NCBI GenBank assembly: GCA_020845705.1
Contig: JADLFH010000028.1
Location: forward strand, 27,123-91,122
Direction: 5' to 3'
DNA length: 64,000 nt
DNA from: Microthrixaceae bacterium
Lineage (GTDB): Bacteria; Actinomycetota; Acidimicrobiia; Acidimicrobiales; Microtrichaceae
Program-made: the position numbers and the translations under genes
Shown here: positions 25,595-33,873 of the stretch, piece by piece
Layout: each line of letters starts with the position of its first letter
How positions within the stretch are numbered: position 1 is the first letter of the stretch
The notes under the pieces: generated by a model
What the model was told of the DNA's origin: nothing
Seen by the model: only the letters and a program-made list of their open reading frames with translations
Databases searched by the model: none

Positions 25595-26280
25595 GTCTCC
25601 TCCATCAGGGGACCCCAGACGACAACGCCGAGGGTGAGGTAGAGCGCCGCAACGATGCCAAGCATTCCCGCCCAAGGCCAGCCGCCCCCCGCTATCTCAC
25701 CGAGGGCGATCTGAAAAGCGCGGGTCGCGCACAACAGGACGGGGGCGAGCACCGGAACCAACAGCAGCGGCAACGCCGTGTCGCGCACCTGGAGACCCGA
25801 TGCGAGCGGGCCGTAGACCGCGCCTGCCGAGGCGATCGCGAGGGTCGCCGTTGCGGTGGTTGCGAGCAGAAGCAGCGGCCCCCGGAGCCGCACGTCGTAG
25901 AAGACCACCGCACAACCGGCCATCAACAACTCGACCACCAAGAGCTGGACGACCAGCGACAGGACCTTGCCCAAGAAGATCCCCGCGGGGCGCAGACCCG
26001 ACAGGCGCAAGGCGTCGGAGACCCCGTTTTGGCGTTCGATGGCGAAGTTGCGCTGCACCAGCAACACCGCTGCGAACAGGACCGTGACCCAAAACAGGCC
26101 GGGGGTCGCCCGCCGCAGGATCCCCGAGTCCGGGTCGAGCGCGAACCCGAACAACAACACCACCGCCAACACGAACGGGAGCACGTGGTTGGCCGCGACC
26201 CTGCTGCGGGCCTCCAGTCGAAGGTCCTTGCCGGCGATGAGCAATGCCTCGCCCCCGATTCCTCGAACAGACGAGCTCAT
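25591..26280 (-). CDS. ccmB: Heme exporter membrane subunit CcmB
   Basis: A 229-residue polytopic protein. A short N-terminal cytoplasmic part (GKDLRLEARSRVAANHVLPF) is followed by six hydrophobic spans and the conserved RNFAIERQNGVSDALRLSG loop. It forms the ABC exporter membrane part with CcmA. ATG 26280 overlaps the ccmA stop by 4 bases; upstream frame sequence to 26484 is ccmA. Confidence 0.92.
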   Translation of the reverse strand: MSSSVRGIGGEALLIAGKDLRLEARSRVAANHVLPFVLAVVLLFGFALDPDSGILRRATPGLFWVTVLFAAVLLVQRNFAIERQNGVSDALRLSGLRPAGIFLGKVLSLVVQLLVVELLMAGCAVVFYDVRLRGPLLLLATTATATLAIASAGAVYGPLASGLQVRDTALPLLLVPVLAPVLLCATRAFQIALGEIAGGGWPWAGMLGIVAALYLTLGVVVWGPLMEET

Positions 26281-26942
26281 GAAACCTGCTCCGCATGGGA
26301 CTCGGCACACACGACCGCACCGCCCACGAGGTGGACAGACCTGGTTGCCAGCGCCTCGGCGCGATCGAGCTCGTGTGAGGAGAACAACACGGTGGCGCCC
26401 TGTCGGGCTGCCGAGCGGGCGAGCGCGTCGAGCTCGTCGCGGGCCCGCTGGTCGAGGCCTGCGTGGGGTTCGTCCAACAGCCAAAGCGACGGACGCCGGA
26501 TCACCAGTGCGGCAAGCCCCGCGCGGCGGCGTTGGCCCGTGGACAACCGCGAGACGGCGACGTCTGCCAGGCGCGACGCGACGCCGACGCGGTCCATCAC
26601 CGCGTCGATGTCGTCGGTGGGTGCGCCCACAGCACGCGCCCAGAAGCGAAGGTTGTCGATGACCGACAGCTCGTCGTAGAGGCCGCTGTCGTGTCCCAAC
26701 AGACCCACCATGGGCCGAACCGCCACACGATCAGCAACCAGATCCACACCCAGGACCCGCGCCGTGCCGGCGGTGACGCGCAACAGACCCGCGCAACAGC
26801 GCAACAGCGTGGTCTTACCGGCCCCGTTGGGCCCGGTCACCAACACGATCTCGCCGGCTCCCACGTCGAGATTCACACCTGTCAGCGCAGGGAATCGACC
26901 GAGCAGCGCGACCGCGGAGCGAAAGTGGACGACAGGCTCCAT
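26277..26942 (-). CDS. ccmA: Heme exporter ATP-binding subunit CcmA
   Basis: A 221-residue ABC ATPase. Walker A is TGPNGAGKTTLLRCCAGLL, the signature is RLSTGQRRRAGLA, Walker B is LWLLDEPHAGLD, and the switch His lies in FSSHELDRAEA. It is first in the ccm operon. ATG 26942 is 11 bases after a minus-strand TAGCCT box at 26954-26959, giving a very short leader. It is divergent from the sortase gene by 70 bases. Confidence 0.92.
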   Translation of the reverse strand: MEPVVHFRSAVALLGRFPALTGVNLDVGAGEIVLVTGPNGAGKTTLLRCCAGLLRVTAGTARVLGVDLVADRVAVRPMVGLLGHDSGLYDELSVIDNLRFWARAVGAPTDDIDAVMDRVGVASRLADVAVSRLSTGQRRRAGLAALVIRRPSLWLLDEPHAGLDQRARDELDALARSAARQGATVLFSSHELDRAEALATRSVHLVGGAVVCAESHAEQVS

Positions 26943-26953
26943 GGGGCTTCCCA

Positions 26954-26959
26954 AGGCTA
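26954..26959 (-). promoter_or_regulatory. Possible -10 box of the ccm operon
   Basis: On the minus strand TAGCCT lies 11 bases before the ccmA ATG, so a transcript would have only about five leader bases. Confidence 0.35.
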
Positions 26960-26998
26960 CCCACCGGCCTCGCGCGACGGCCAAGCGGCACACGCCGG

Positions 26999-27004
26999 TA
27001 CCGT
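26999..27004 (+). promoter_or_regulatory. Probable -10 box of sortase gene
   Basis: TACCGT ends 8 bases before ATG 27013 in the gap divergent from ccmA. Confidence 0.42.
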
Positions 27005-27012
27005 GGCCTGCG

Positions 27013-28008
27013 ATGTTCCACCGTGTGCTTGGTGCAGTAGGTCGCGTACTCATCACCGCCGGGGTGGTGATCCTGTTGTTCGTGGCGTTCCAACTCTGGG
27101 GCACCAGCCTCGAACAGGCCGGGCACCAAGACGAGCTCGCCCGATCCTTCGGCAAGGAAGTCCTGGGGCCCAGGGTCCCGACGAGGGAGGTCCGAGACGC
27201 CGACCATGCCGAGGACGCGGTGATCGAGGACCTCACCAAGATCGACCCCGCGACCGCCCCGCCCCTGGCCCCGGCGCCGAAAGGCACCTCGATCGGAATC
27301 ATCGAGATCCCCAAGATCGGGCTGCGCCAGTTCATGGTGGAGGGCGTCTCGAAATCCGAGTTGAAGAAGGGGCCGGGCCACTACCCGGGCACACCACTGC
27401 CGGGACAGGCCGGCAACGCGGCCATAGCGGGGCACCGCACCACCTACGGCGCCCCGTTCAACCGGATCGACGAACTGCTCCCGGGCGACCCGATCCTCGC
27501 GTACACCATGCAGGGCAGGTTCCGATACGAGGTGATTGCTCCGCGGCCCAACGTCGGGATCCAGAACGGACCGGGTTGGTTCTCGGTGAAGCCGACCGAG
27601 ACCTACGTGATAGCCCCGACCCCCGACAACCGGATCACTCTCACGGCGTGTCATCCCAAGCGGAGTGCCAGACAGCGAATCATCGTTCAGGCGAAGCTGG
27701 TGGCCGAGCCGGCGGCGGCGCCCACCACCACGGTCCCACCCGATTTGCCACCCGAGACACCCAGGCCCGGCCCCGATTCAACACGCGCAGAGGCGCTGCG
27801 AGAGGCACAGGCCTCCTTGGGAGGCGACGCTGAGGCCAAGTGGCCGGCGCTGTTGCTGGGAGGCACCTTCGTTGTGGTCTACGGGTTGGTCTGGTTTGCC
27901 GCATCTCGCTGGAAGCGTCGATGGATCAACTTGGTCGCCCTACCCGGATACGCCGTGTTGTTGTGGTTCTGCTTCGTGTTCACCGACCGTTGGCTTCCCA
28001 GCATCTGA
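27013..28008 (+). CDS. Class E sortase
   Basis: A 331-residue sortase. An N-terminal membrane segment (about 7-28) precedes a Pro-rich linker and the catalytic barrel: His near residue 140 in AIAGHRTTYGAPF, Cys near 212 in ITLTACHPKRSARQR and the Arg shortly after. Two further hydrophobic spans at the C-terminus (about 275-325) are unusual for pilin sortases but occur in class E. It would join surface proteins to the cell wall at the outer face. No LPxTG/LAxTG substrate is recognised among neighbours. Confidence 0.87.
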   Translation: MFHRVLGAVGRVLITAGVVILLFVAFQLWGTSLEQAGHQDELARSFGKEVLGPRVPTREVRDADHAEDAVIEDLTKIDPATAPPLAPAPKGTSIGIIEIPKIGLRQFMVEGVSKSELKKGPGHYPGTPLPGQAGNAAIAGHRTTYGAPFNRIDELLPGDPILAYTMQGRFRYEVIAPRPNVGIQNGPGWFSVKPTETYVIAPTPDNRITLTACHPKRSARQRIIVQAKLVAEPAAAPTTTVPPDLPPETPRPGPDSTRAEALREAQASLGGDAEAKWPALLLGGTFVVVYGLVWFAASRWKRRWINLVALPGYAVLLWFCFVFTDRWLPSI

Positions 28009-28042
28009 ACAGCTCGGATACGGCTCGGTCCGGCCGATTTCC

Positions 28043-28048
28043 TAGCAT
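28043..28048 (+). promoter_or_regulatory. Probable -10 box of leaderless lipoprotein gene
   Basis: TAGCAT lies 7 bases before ATG 28056. Confidence 0.45.
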
Positions 28049-28055
28049 CGGAGCG

Positions 28056-28604
28056 ATGTTCAAGCCCCGTCGAGCGAGACTCGCCCCGGCAACGCTGCTG
28101 TTGACAGCGACCGCCGTCGGCATCTCCGGCTGCTTCGCCACATCCTTCGAGACGGACCCGACCACCACAACGGCGAAGCCCACCACCACCACGTTGGTGC
28201 CGCGCGGCCTGCTGAGCCGCATCGACCAGATCCTTCCGGGCCAGTGCTTCGACCCTCTACCCAGCAGCGATCAGCGGCCATTCGCCGTGTTGGCCATCCC
28301 GTGTGAAGAACCGCACCGCAACGAGATCTTCGACCGGATCTCATACCGCGCCGAGGACGGCAAGCCCGCCCCCCGCGGAGCCTTGTTCCCAGGCGAGGCT
28401 GTCGTGCGCACCATGGCGGAACAGGCCTGCTACTCGCGGTTTCAGACGTGGATGGGCATTGCTTGGACCGAGTCGGACTTCGACATCGAGACCTGGTTCC
28501 CCTCCGCCGCCTCTTGGGCGGGTGGCGACCGAACGATCACATGCACGGCGATGGAGTTCCGCGGCCGGCCCACCGAAGGGTCCGTGCGGGGCACCGGGCG
28601 TTGA
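28056..28604 (+). CDS. Lipoprotein with Septum formation-like domain
   Basis: A 182-residue exported protein. The signal peptide ends in a lipobox-like VGISGC (Cys24), followed by a Thr-rich linker. LPGQCFDPLPSS and AIPCEEPHRNEIFDRISY match the pattern of the actinobacterial Septum-formation domain (Cys pair with a CxEPHxxE core). It would be anchored to the outer membrane face. No enzymatic role is known. The preceding gene is the sortase, 47 bases away, but it has its own -10 box. Confidence 0.7.
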   Translation: MFKPRRARLAPATLLLTATAVGISGCFATSFETDPTTTTAKPTTTTLVPRGLLSRIDQILPGQCFDPLPSSDQRPFAVLAIPCEEPHRNEIFDRISYRAEDGKPAPRGALFPGEAVVRTMAEQACYSRFQTWMGIAWTESDFDIETWFPSAASWAGGDRTITCTAMEFRGRPTEGSVRGTGR

Positions 28605-28638
28605 CGCTGTCGGACCCGCTGTCGGCAACGAGGACCCT

Positions 28639-29373
28639 CTAGCTGCCCCCGAACCTCGGTGCTCGACGCTCCGCGAACGCCGCCCGACCCTCAGCGAGGT
28701 CGTCGCTGGCCCACGCGCGGTGGAAGACTTCCTCGTAGGCGGCGGTCTCGGGCCGATGCTCCAGGAGGTTGAGGCCCAACTTGGAGCCGGCGATCGACAG
28801 GGGGGCGAGGTGGGTGATCCGCTCCGCAAGGGCACGGGCCGCGTCGAGGTCTCCGAGCTCTTGGACGAATCCGAGCCGGTAGGCGTCATCGGCGTCGAGG
28901 ACCTGCGCGGACAGCACCAGGTGACGAGCGGCACCCGGGCCGAAGGTGGCGGCGAGTCGTTCCAGGGTCCAGTGGTCGACCATCAGGCCGAGCTTGGCCA
29001 CAGGCACGGCGAAGCGTGCATCGGGCGTGGCGACCCGCAGGTCACACGCCAGCACGAGCTGCATCCCCAAACCCATGCAGCTTCCCGAGATCGCCGCGAT
29101 CACAGGCACGGGCAGTGCCGCCAGGCGATCGAGCATGGCCCGGAGTCGCAGTGCGAAGGAGAGGTCCTCCAGCTCTTTCAGATCCGCTCCGGCGCAGAAG
29201 TGGCCCTCGGTGCCGGTGAGGATCACGGCACGCGTCGGGCTCTCCGCAATCGCTCCGACCGCCGCGTCGAGCGCCTCGACCGCCGTGAGGTTCAGCGCGT
29301 TGCGCCGATCCGGCCGGTCGATGCGGATCGTAGCGACGAGCCCCTCATGATCGAGGTGTATCGGTTCGCTCAA
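28639..29373 (-). CDS. Enoyl-CoA hydratase/isomerase family protein
   Basis: A 244-residue crotonase. DRPDRRNALNLTAVEAL, the oxyanion-hole stretch HFCAGADLKELED, and ISGSCMGLGMQLVLACDLRV are family motifs. The usual second catalytic Glu position falls in FAVPVAKLGLMVD, where no Glu is present, so activity may differ from hydratase. It is 15 bases downstream of the phosphoesterase gene's end on the same strand (its start lies beyond that stop), and is cytoplasmic. Confidence 0.82.
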   Translation of the reverse strand: MSEPIHLDHEGLVATIRIDRPDRRNALNLTAVEALDAAVGAIAESPTRAVILTGTEGHFCAGADLKELEDLSFALRLRAMLDRLAALPVPVIAAISGSCMGLGMQLVLACDLRVATPDARFAVPVAKLGLMVDHWTLERLAATFGPGAARHLVLSAQVLDADDAYRLGFVQELGDLDAARALAERITHLAPLSIAGSKLGLNLLEHRPETAAYEEVFHRAWASDDLAEGRAAFAERRAPRFGGS

Positions 29374-29388
29374 TGTCTCAGTCTCCGC

Positions 29389-30777
29389 TCAGTGGGTGCC
29401 CGGTGGCACCTGGGGGTGGGGGACGGTCAGGGGCGGCAGTGTCCCACACTCCAGGGCGTCCGCCGCTCCCGCCGACGTGTCGGGCAACTCGGGCACCGAC
29501 ACGTCGGCGGTGGTGAAGTCGAGCACCTCGGCCAGATCCCCGCAGGTCTCGCGGCGCCACGCTGAAACGTTGGGCGCCTCGACGCCGAAACGGGTCTCGA
29601 GCAGCCGGAGTATCGACGTGTGGTCGAACACCGTCGAGCTCACCTTGCCACCCCGGCTCCACGGCGAAGCGACGATGGTCGGCACCCGAAAGCCCAGCCC
29701 TATGGGCGAGTCGCCGGCCCACTCCCCCGGAGTCCCCTTGGGAGCCACCGGTGGACGGACGTGGTCGAAGAACCCGCCGTTCTCGTCATAGGTGAGGAGG
29801 AACACCGTCTTCGCCCACACCTCTGGCTTGGCTAGCAGCGCGCCGAGCTTGCGTGCCGCGTAGTCGATGCCCGGGTACGGGGCACCGAGGGCCGGGTGCT
29901 CACACAGCGCCGCGGGCGCCACGATCCAGCTCACCTGCGGCAGGTCGCCGCCGGCCACGTCCTGTTCGAAGGCGTCGGAAGCACGGTTGCGGATAGCTCC
30001 CTCGTGGAGTGGATGGCTCTCCGACAAGCCCTGGTACTGGGCGAACCACTTCAGAGGATTGTCGTCGAAGTCGTCTTCCTCGTGGTACACCCGCCAAGAG
30101 ATGCCCGCCGCCTCCAGCCTCTCGGGATAGGTCTCCCAGTGAAAGGGCCCCTCCAGGTTCTCGATCACGGGACCCCCCGCTGCGCCCTGGGCGTCGATGC
30201 CCCCGGTGAAGGCGTAGAGCCGGTTGGGCGTGGTCGGCCCAATGACCGAGCAGAACGAGTTGTCACACAGCGTGAAGGCCGAGGCCAGCGCGTCGTAGTA
30301 CGGCAGGTCGCCATGGTCGAAGTACGTCATGTTCACGTTCGCGAAGGTCGCGAAGCCGGTCTGGTCCCCGCCCGCCCAGTAGGTGTGCTGGGGGATCCAG
30401 CCATGTAGCGGGTCTCCCATGCATGCGCCCCTCGTCTCCCGGGGACGGATGGGGAACGGCAGGAGGAACCCGTCGGGGTGGCGAGTTGTGGGCTGGTACC
30501 ACAGCGGACGGCCATCCGCCGCCGTCTCGACGCTCGGGTCCGCGAAGCCCCTCACGCCCGGACGAGCGCCGAAGTAGTGGTCGAAGGACCGGTTCTCCTG
30601 CATGAGGATCACGACGTGTTCGACATCGTGGATGGATCCAGGCTCGGCCGGCACCGTGCTCGATGCCACGGCCGCCGCGCCATCACCCCCCGCACCCTCA
30701 CCCCCCTCCGAGCAGGCCCCCAGCACCAGGGCTGATCCGGCCGCCTTCAGCAGGTCACGACGGGATGTCTCGTTCAT
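29389..30777 (-). CDS. Tat-exported phosphoesterase (phospholipase C / acid phosphatase family)
   Basis: A 462-residue protein with a Tat signal (SRRDLLKAAGSALVLG) and a Cys in LVLGACSEGG that could be lipid-modified. VEHVVILMQENRSFDHYFGA is the metal/nucleophile motif of the bacterial phospholipase C/AcpA family; LTYDENGGFFDHVRPP and VPTIVASPWSRGGKVSS are further conserved stretches. It would act outside the membrane on phosphodiesters or phosphomonoesters. Export by Tat suggests cofactor loading in the cytoplasm. It is upstream of an enoyl-CoA hydratase gene by 15 bases. Confidence 0.87.
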   Translation of the reverse strand: MNETSRRDLLKAAGSALVLGACSEGGEGAGGDGAAAVASSTVPAEPGSIHDVEHVVILMQENRSFDHYFGARPGVRGFADPSVETAADGRPLWYQPTTRHPDGFLLPFPIRPRETRGACMGDPLHGWIPQHTYWAGGDQTGFATFANVNMTYFDHGDLPYYDALASAFTLCDNSFCSVIGPTTPNRLYAFTGGIDAQGAAGGPVIENLEGPFHWETYPERLEAAGISWRVYHEEDDFDDNPLKWFAQYQGLSESHPLHEGAIRNRASDAFEQDVAGGDLPQVSWIVAPAALCEHPALGAPYPGIDYAARKLGALLAKPEVWAKTVFLLTYDENGGFFDHVRPPVAPKGTPGEWAGDSPIGLGFRVPTIVASPWSRGGKVSSTVFDHTSILRLLETRFGVEAPNVSAWRRETCGDLAEVLDFTTADVSVPELPDTSAGAADALECGTLPPLTVPHPQVPPGTH

Positions 30778-30828
30778 CTCAACATCTTGGCCGAGTCGAG
30801 TCGCCTACCCCGGCCCTGGGTCCGGGCC

Positions 30829-30834
30829 TAAAAT
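30829..30834 (+). promoter_or_regulatory. Possible -10 box of BTAD regulator gene
   Basis: TAAAAT is the closest match to the sigma-70 -10 consensus in this gap. It would start transcription near 30841 and exclude the ATG at 30833 as the start codon. Confidence 0.4.
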
Positions 30835-30895
30835 GGAAACGTCCGTACGGGGCGATTCGAAAGGGGGAACGCTGAGGACCGACGACAACTGGTCG

Positions 30896-32701
30896 ATGGT
30901 GGCGGCGGAGCTCGACGAACTCGCGCGCGACGGTGATCTGACCGAGTTCGGGCGCCGGGTCTGTGAGCTGGTCGGAGCGGGTCGCATGGCCGGCTTGGCC
31001 GAAGCCATCGACGCCCTGCCGACCTCGTCACCCGCTCCGCTGGCCATGCGAATGCTGCGGGCGGACCTCGCCACCCGCGATCAGTCGATCGAGCTGCACG
31101 AGCTGATCGCCCTCGAGAACGAGGCACGCTCAGCCAACGACCCGGTGATGTCGCTGTGGGGAACGGCGGTCATGGCCGAATGGGGCCTGTGGCGCGGTGA
31201 TTTCGCCACGTTCGCATCGGTCTTCGGCGCGACACCCGACGTTCCCGCCAACGACCCTCTGGGAGCACTCGCCGAAGGGCGACGGCGACGGATCGCCACC
31301 CTTGTGGCCATGGTGACCGACCCCACAGCACCCGCAACCATCGCAGCGGCAGCCGACGTGCGGACACGTTTCGAGATCACCGGCGTAGCGGAGGAGTTGG
31401 CCATCACCGACTGCGTGCTCGGATACGCACGGCTGTCGATCTCCGACGACCTCACACCTGAGCCGCTGGAGGAGATCCGCCGCGGCACGGCGCGCCTGGA
31501 GGAGCTCGGTGCCGACCGACTTCCGATCGGCCTTGCGTTCCTCTCGTGGTCCACCTACATGCGGGGCGAATTCGTCGAGTGCGCCGATGCACTCGACCAA
31601 TTCGAGGAGGTGACAGCCGACGGCGCCGTGATGCCGCCGGTGGTGGCGGAGGGGGTAGCGATACTCCACGCGCTCTCGCGCCTGATCCTCGACGGCGTGA
31701 CCGATCAGGTGCTCGATCTGCTCCGCTGGCACCTGGACCTACTGCGGCACTCGACGGTTCCCACCTGGTTCGTGGGCCCGGTGGCGAGCGATCTGATCGA
31801 CCACGGTCAGGTGGAGTTGGCCTCCCAGCTCCACGACGCGGCCGCCTCGGTGCCCAACGTCGTGCGGGCCGCGCACCAGAGCATCCGCGAGGTGAACGCC
31901 CGCATTCGCATCCTCCGAGATCGTGATCCCACCGCGGTCGACGACCTCTGGGGCCTGTACGGGGACTGGGAATCCAGTGGTCGACTTCGCCGAGCTGCGG
32001 CCTCGGCGGTCCGGTGCTCGTGGTCGTGCCGACTCTCGGGCATGGAGGGTCACGCCGACCGTCTCATGGCGTGGGGACTCGAGCGACTACCAGACCCTGC
32101 GGAACGCACGGTCTGGGAGTGGCGATATGTCGCTGGGCCGGTTTCGCCGACCACCACTCGGCGCGGCAGCCTGCGCGTCCTGGTACCCGATGTCGTCGTC
32201 GGTCGAGGCGAGCGCGAGATACTCCTGGGCGACATGCAGGCACGCCTGATGGCGGTACTCGCCGCCGCACGACGCCCCGTGACGACGGACTGGATCGTCA
32301 CAGCCTTGTGGCCCGAGGCCGACCTCGACGCGGGCAGAAACCGGCTCGCGGCGCTGATCCACCGCATTCGCCAGCGCCTGGAGTTGCTCCCCGACGAGCT
32401 CCTTCGCCGTACACGACACGGTCTGGAGCTCGACGGCCACGGCTGGTCGATCGACGTGTGGAACTTCTGGGACCTCTCCTTGGGAACCCCCGAAGACCAG
32501 GAACGTGCGCTCGATCTCTACCAAGCCGACCTGGCCGGCCGACAGCTCGCATACGACGACCTGCTCGAGGAGCAGCGAGAGGTGCTGCGGAACCGTTGGG
32601 TCGACGTGGTCCGCTTGCTGGTGGAGCGCGGTCGCATGACCGCTCAGGAAGCCCAGGATCGGGCACACCGCGTGGGTACCCAGTTTGCGTTGGACAGGTA
32701 G
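30896..32701 (+). CDS. Transcriptional regulator with C-terminal winged helix and BTAD domain
   Basis: About 601 residues from ATG 30896. A long helical, TPR-like N-terminal region (about 1-420) precedes an OmpR-type winged helix (RPVTTDWIVTALWPEADLDA, LAALIHRIRQRLELLPDELL) and a BTAD-like end (EDQERALDLYQADLAGRQLA). Most SARP/BTAD regulators carry these at the N-terminus, so the order is reversed. The start is uncertain: ATG 30833 overlaps a TAAAAT box, and a CTG at 30872 sits 4 bases after AAAGGGGG, the same site that precedes glgA. No target is evident; the palindromic element and structured region follow it. Confidence 0.8.
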   Translation: MVAAELDELARDGDLTEFGRRVCELVGAGRMAGLAEAIDALPTSSPAPLAMRMLRADLATRDQSIELHELIALENEARSANDPVMSLWGTAVMAEWGLWRGDFATFASVFGATPDVPANDPLGALAEGRRRRIATLVAMVTDPTAPATIAAAADVRTRFEITGVAEELAITDCVLGYARLSISDDLTPEPLEEIRRGTARLEELGADRLPIGLAFLSWSTYMRGEFVECADALDQFEEVTADGAVMPPVVAEGVAILHALSRLILDGVTDQVLDLLRWHLDLLRHSTVPTWFVGPVASDLIDHGQVELASQLHDAAASVPNVVRAAHQSIREVNARIRILRDRDPTAVDDLWGLYGDWESSGRLRRAAASAVRCSWSCRLSGMEGHADRLMAWGLERLPDPAERTVWEWRYVAGPVSPTTTRRGSLRVLVPDVVVGRGEREILLGDMQARLMAVLAAARRPVTTDWIVTALWPEADLDAGRNRLAALIHRIRQRLELLPDELLRRTRHGLELDGHGWSIDVWNFWDLSLGTPEDQERALDLYQADLAGRQLAYDDLLEEQREVLRNRWVDVVRLLVERGRMTAQEAQDRAHRVGTQFALDR

Positions 32702-32739
32702 CCGGGAGGCCTCCCCCTCGACAAGGAGTGGGCCCTTCG

Positions 32740-32790
32740 CGAACTTGCGTACGGATCCTGCCTCCGACGACGGAAACGTACGCAAGTTCG
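32740..32790. repeat. Dispersed palindromic element, copy 4
   Basis: Perfect 14-base arms CGAACTTGCGTACG (32740-32753) and CGTACGCAAGTTCG (32777-32790) around a 23-base loop. It begins 38 bases after the BTAD regulator stop, in a 374-base gap with no convincing gene. Confidence 0.9.
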
Positions 32791-32879
32791 TGGGGTCTGC
32801 CGAGCCACACACCGGTTTTCGCCGCACCCCCTGGGCAGCACGCCACCCGTAAGCGTCGCGTTATCGAAGATCGGTATGG

Positions 32880-33066
32880 TGCCTTGAAATTCTGCCCTGG
32901 AACATTGCGCCCGCCCATGGTGCAGGGCTCGGAGGGAGGGAGACCCGCCGAGCCCGTCGGTGTTCCGGACAGGATCCGGAGTCCGCTGGGGGTCGCACCT
33001 CCAGGGCCTGTCGGCGACGGCGCCGCTCACCTCCCCCAAGGTGGCGGCGCAGATGTCGTTTTCGGG
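32880..33066 (+). ncRNA. Candidate structured RNA in gene-free gap
   Basis: This stretch holds consecutive stems: 32894-32899 with 32923-32928; GGGCTCGG/CCGAGCCC at 32925-32932 and 32948-32955; CTGGGGGT-cgc-ACCTCCAG at 32986-33004 (one G-T pair); and a terminator-like stem at 33020-33050. The first two stems share four bases and exclude each other, which allows a switch. A TATGGT at 32874-32879 could be a -10 box. It has no coding sense and matches neither RNase P, tmRNA nor signal-recognition RNA motifs I know. This is a hypothesis from sequence only. Confidence 0.35.
33020..33062 (+). terminator. Strong hairpin followed by short T-run
   Basis: GCGCCGC-T-CACCT pairs with AGGTG-GCGGCGC (33020-33050), a 12-pair stem with one bulge and a five- or six-base loop, followed by TCGTTTT at 33056-33062. 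It is oriented for plus-strand transcripts from the structured region or the BTAD gene. Confidence 0.55.
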
Positions 33067-33075
33067 TGAGCTGCT

Positions 33076-33858
33076 CTAGCGGCCGGTCCAGACCGGTGGA
33101 CGCTTTTCGAGAAACGCTCCGATTCCCTCCGCTGCGTCCTCGAATCCCGTGTTGACGGTGAGCAACGGGTGCAACATCCGCAGTGCCTCCGCGGCCTGGA
33201 GGCCGAGGGTGGCATAGAACGAATCACGCCCCAGCCGCATCACCGACGGCGACTTCGACGCGAGGGTTGCCGCCAGCTCCCCCACCGTTGAATCCAGTTC
33301 CCCCACCGCCACGAGCCTGCTGAGCAGGCCCAATGCATCGGCCTCCACGGCGTCGATTCGGCGTCCGGTCATCATCAACTCGAGCGCCTTCTTCGGAGGC
33401 AGCGATCGGCAGAGTGGCACCGTGATCATGAACGGCCACAATCCTCTGTCGATCTCCGGTGTGCCGAAGGTGGCGTCCTCCGCCGCGACCACCAGATCAC
33501 ACGCCAGCGCAAGGCCGAACCCTCCCGCCAGGCAGTAGCCCCGGACACGCGCGATCGTCGGCTTGCCGAGCCCGTCGAGGTCCTGGAACAACCGCGCCAG
33601 CTCCCCGCGGCCCTGATGGACCGCCGCGTAGCCGGCGTCCGCGGCCATTCCCCCCAGATCGGCACCCGCGCAGAAGGCTCGCTCGCCGGCGCCGGTGAGC
33701 ACGAGGCAGCGGACATCCGGATCGTCGTGGACCTCGGCGACCCTGGCCCGTAGCCCCGCAATCACCCCCCAGCTCAGCGCGTTGTGTCGTTCGGGTCGGT
33801 TGATGGTGAGGGTGGCGACGCCGTCGGCGACCTCGTACAGAAGTTCTTCCTCGGTCAT
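33076..33858 (-). CDS. Enoyl-CoA hydratase
   Basis: A 260-residue crotonase with INRPERHNALSWGVIAGL, the oxyanion stretch AFCAGADLGGMA and RGYCLAGGFGLALACDLVVA; the site following it has FGTPEIDRGLWPF with a Glu in the usual catalytic neighbourhood. It probably hydrates 2-enoyl-CoA in fatty or amino acid breakdown. ATG 33858 is 7 bases after a minus-strand TATCGT box that lies in the 15-base gap behind the glycoside hydrolase gene. Confidence 0.86.
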   Translation of the reverse strand: MTEEELLYEVADGVATLTINRPERHNALSWGVIAGLRARVAEVHDDPDVRCLVLTGAGERAFCAGADLGGMAADAGYAAVHQGRGELARLFQDLDGLGKPTIARVRGYCLAGGFGLALACDLVVAAEDATFGTPEIDRGLWPFMITVPLCRSLPPKKALELMMTGRRIDAVEADALGLLSRLVAVGELDSTVGELAATLASKSPSVMRLGRDSFYATLGLQAAEALRMLHPLLTVNTGFEDAAEGIGAFLEKRPPVWTGR

Positions 33859-33865
33859 CCCGCGG

Positions 33866-33871
33866 ACGATA
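33866..33871 (-). promoter_or_regulatory. Probable -10 box of leaderless enoyl-CoA hydratase gene
   Basis: On the minus strand TATCGT lies 7 bases before ATG 33858, just after the stop of the upstream gene. Confidence 0.42.
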
Positions 33872-33873
33872 GA

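Noticed and set aside
32880..33066. RNase P RNA, tmRNA, 6S RNA or signal-recognition RNA identity for the structured gap
   Set aside because: None of the conserved core sequences I know of for these RNAs is present, and the arrangement is a series of local stems rather than the long rod of 6S RNA.
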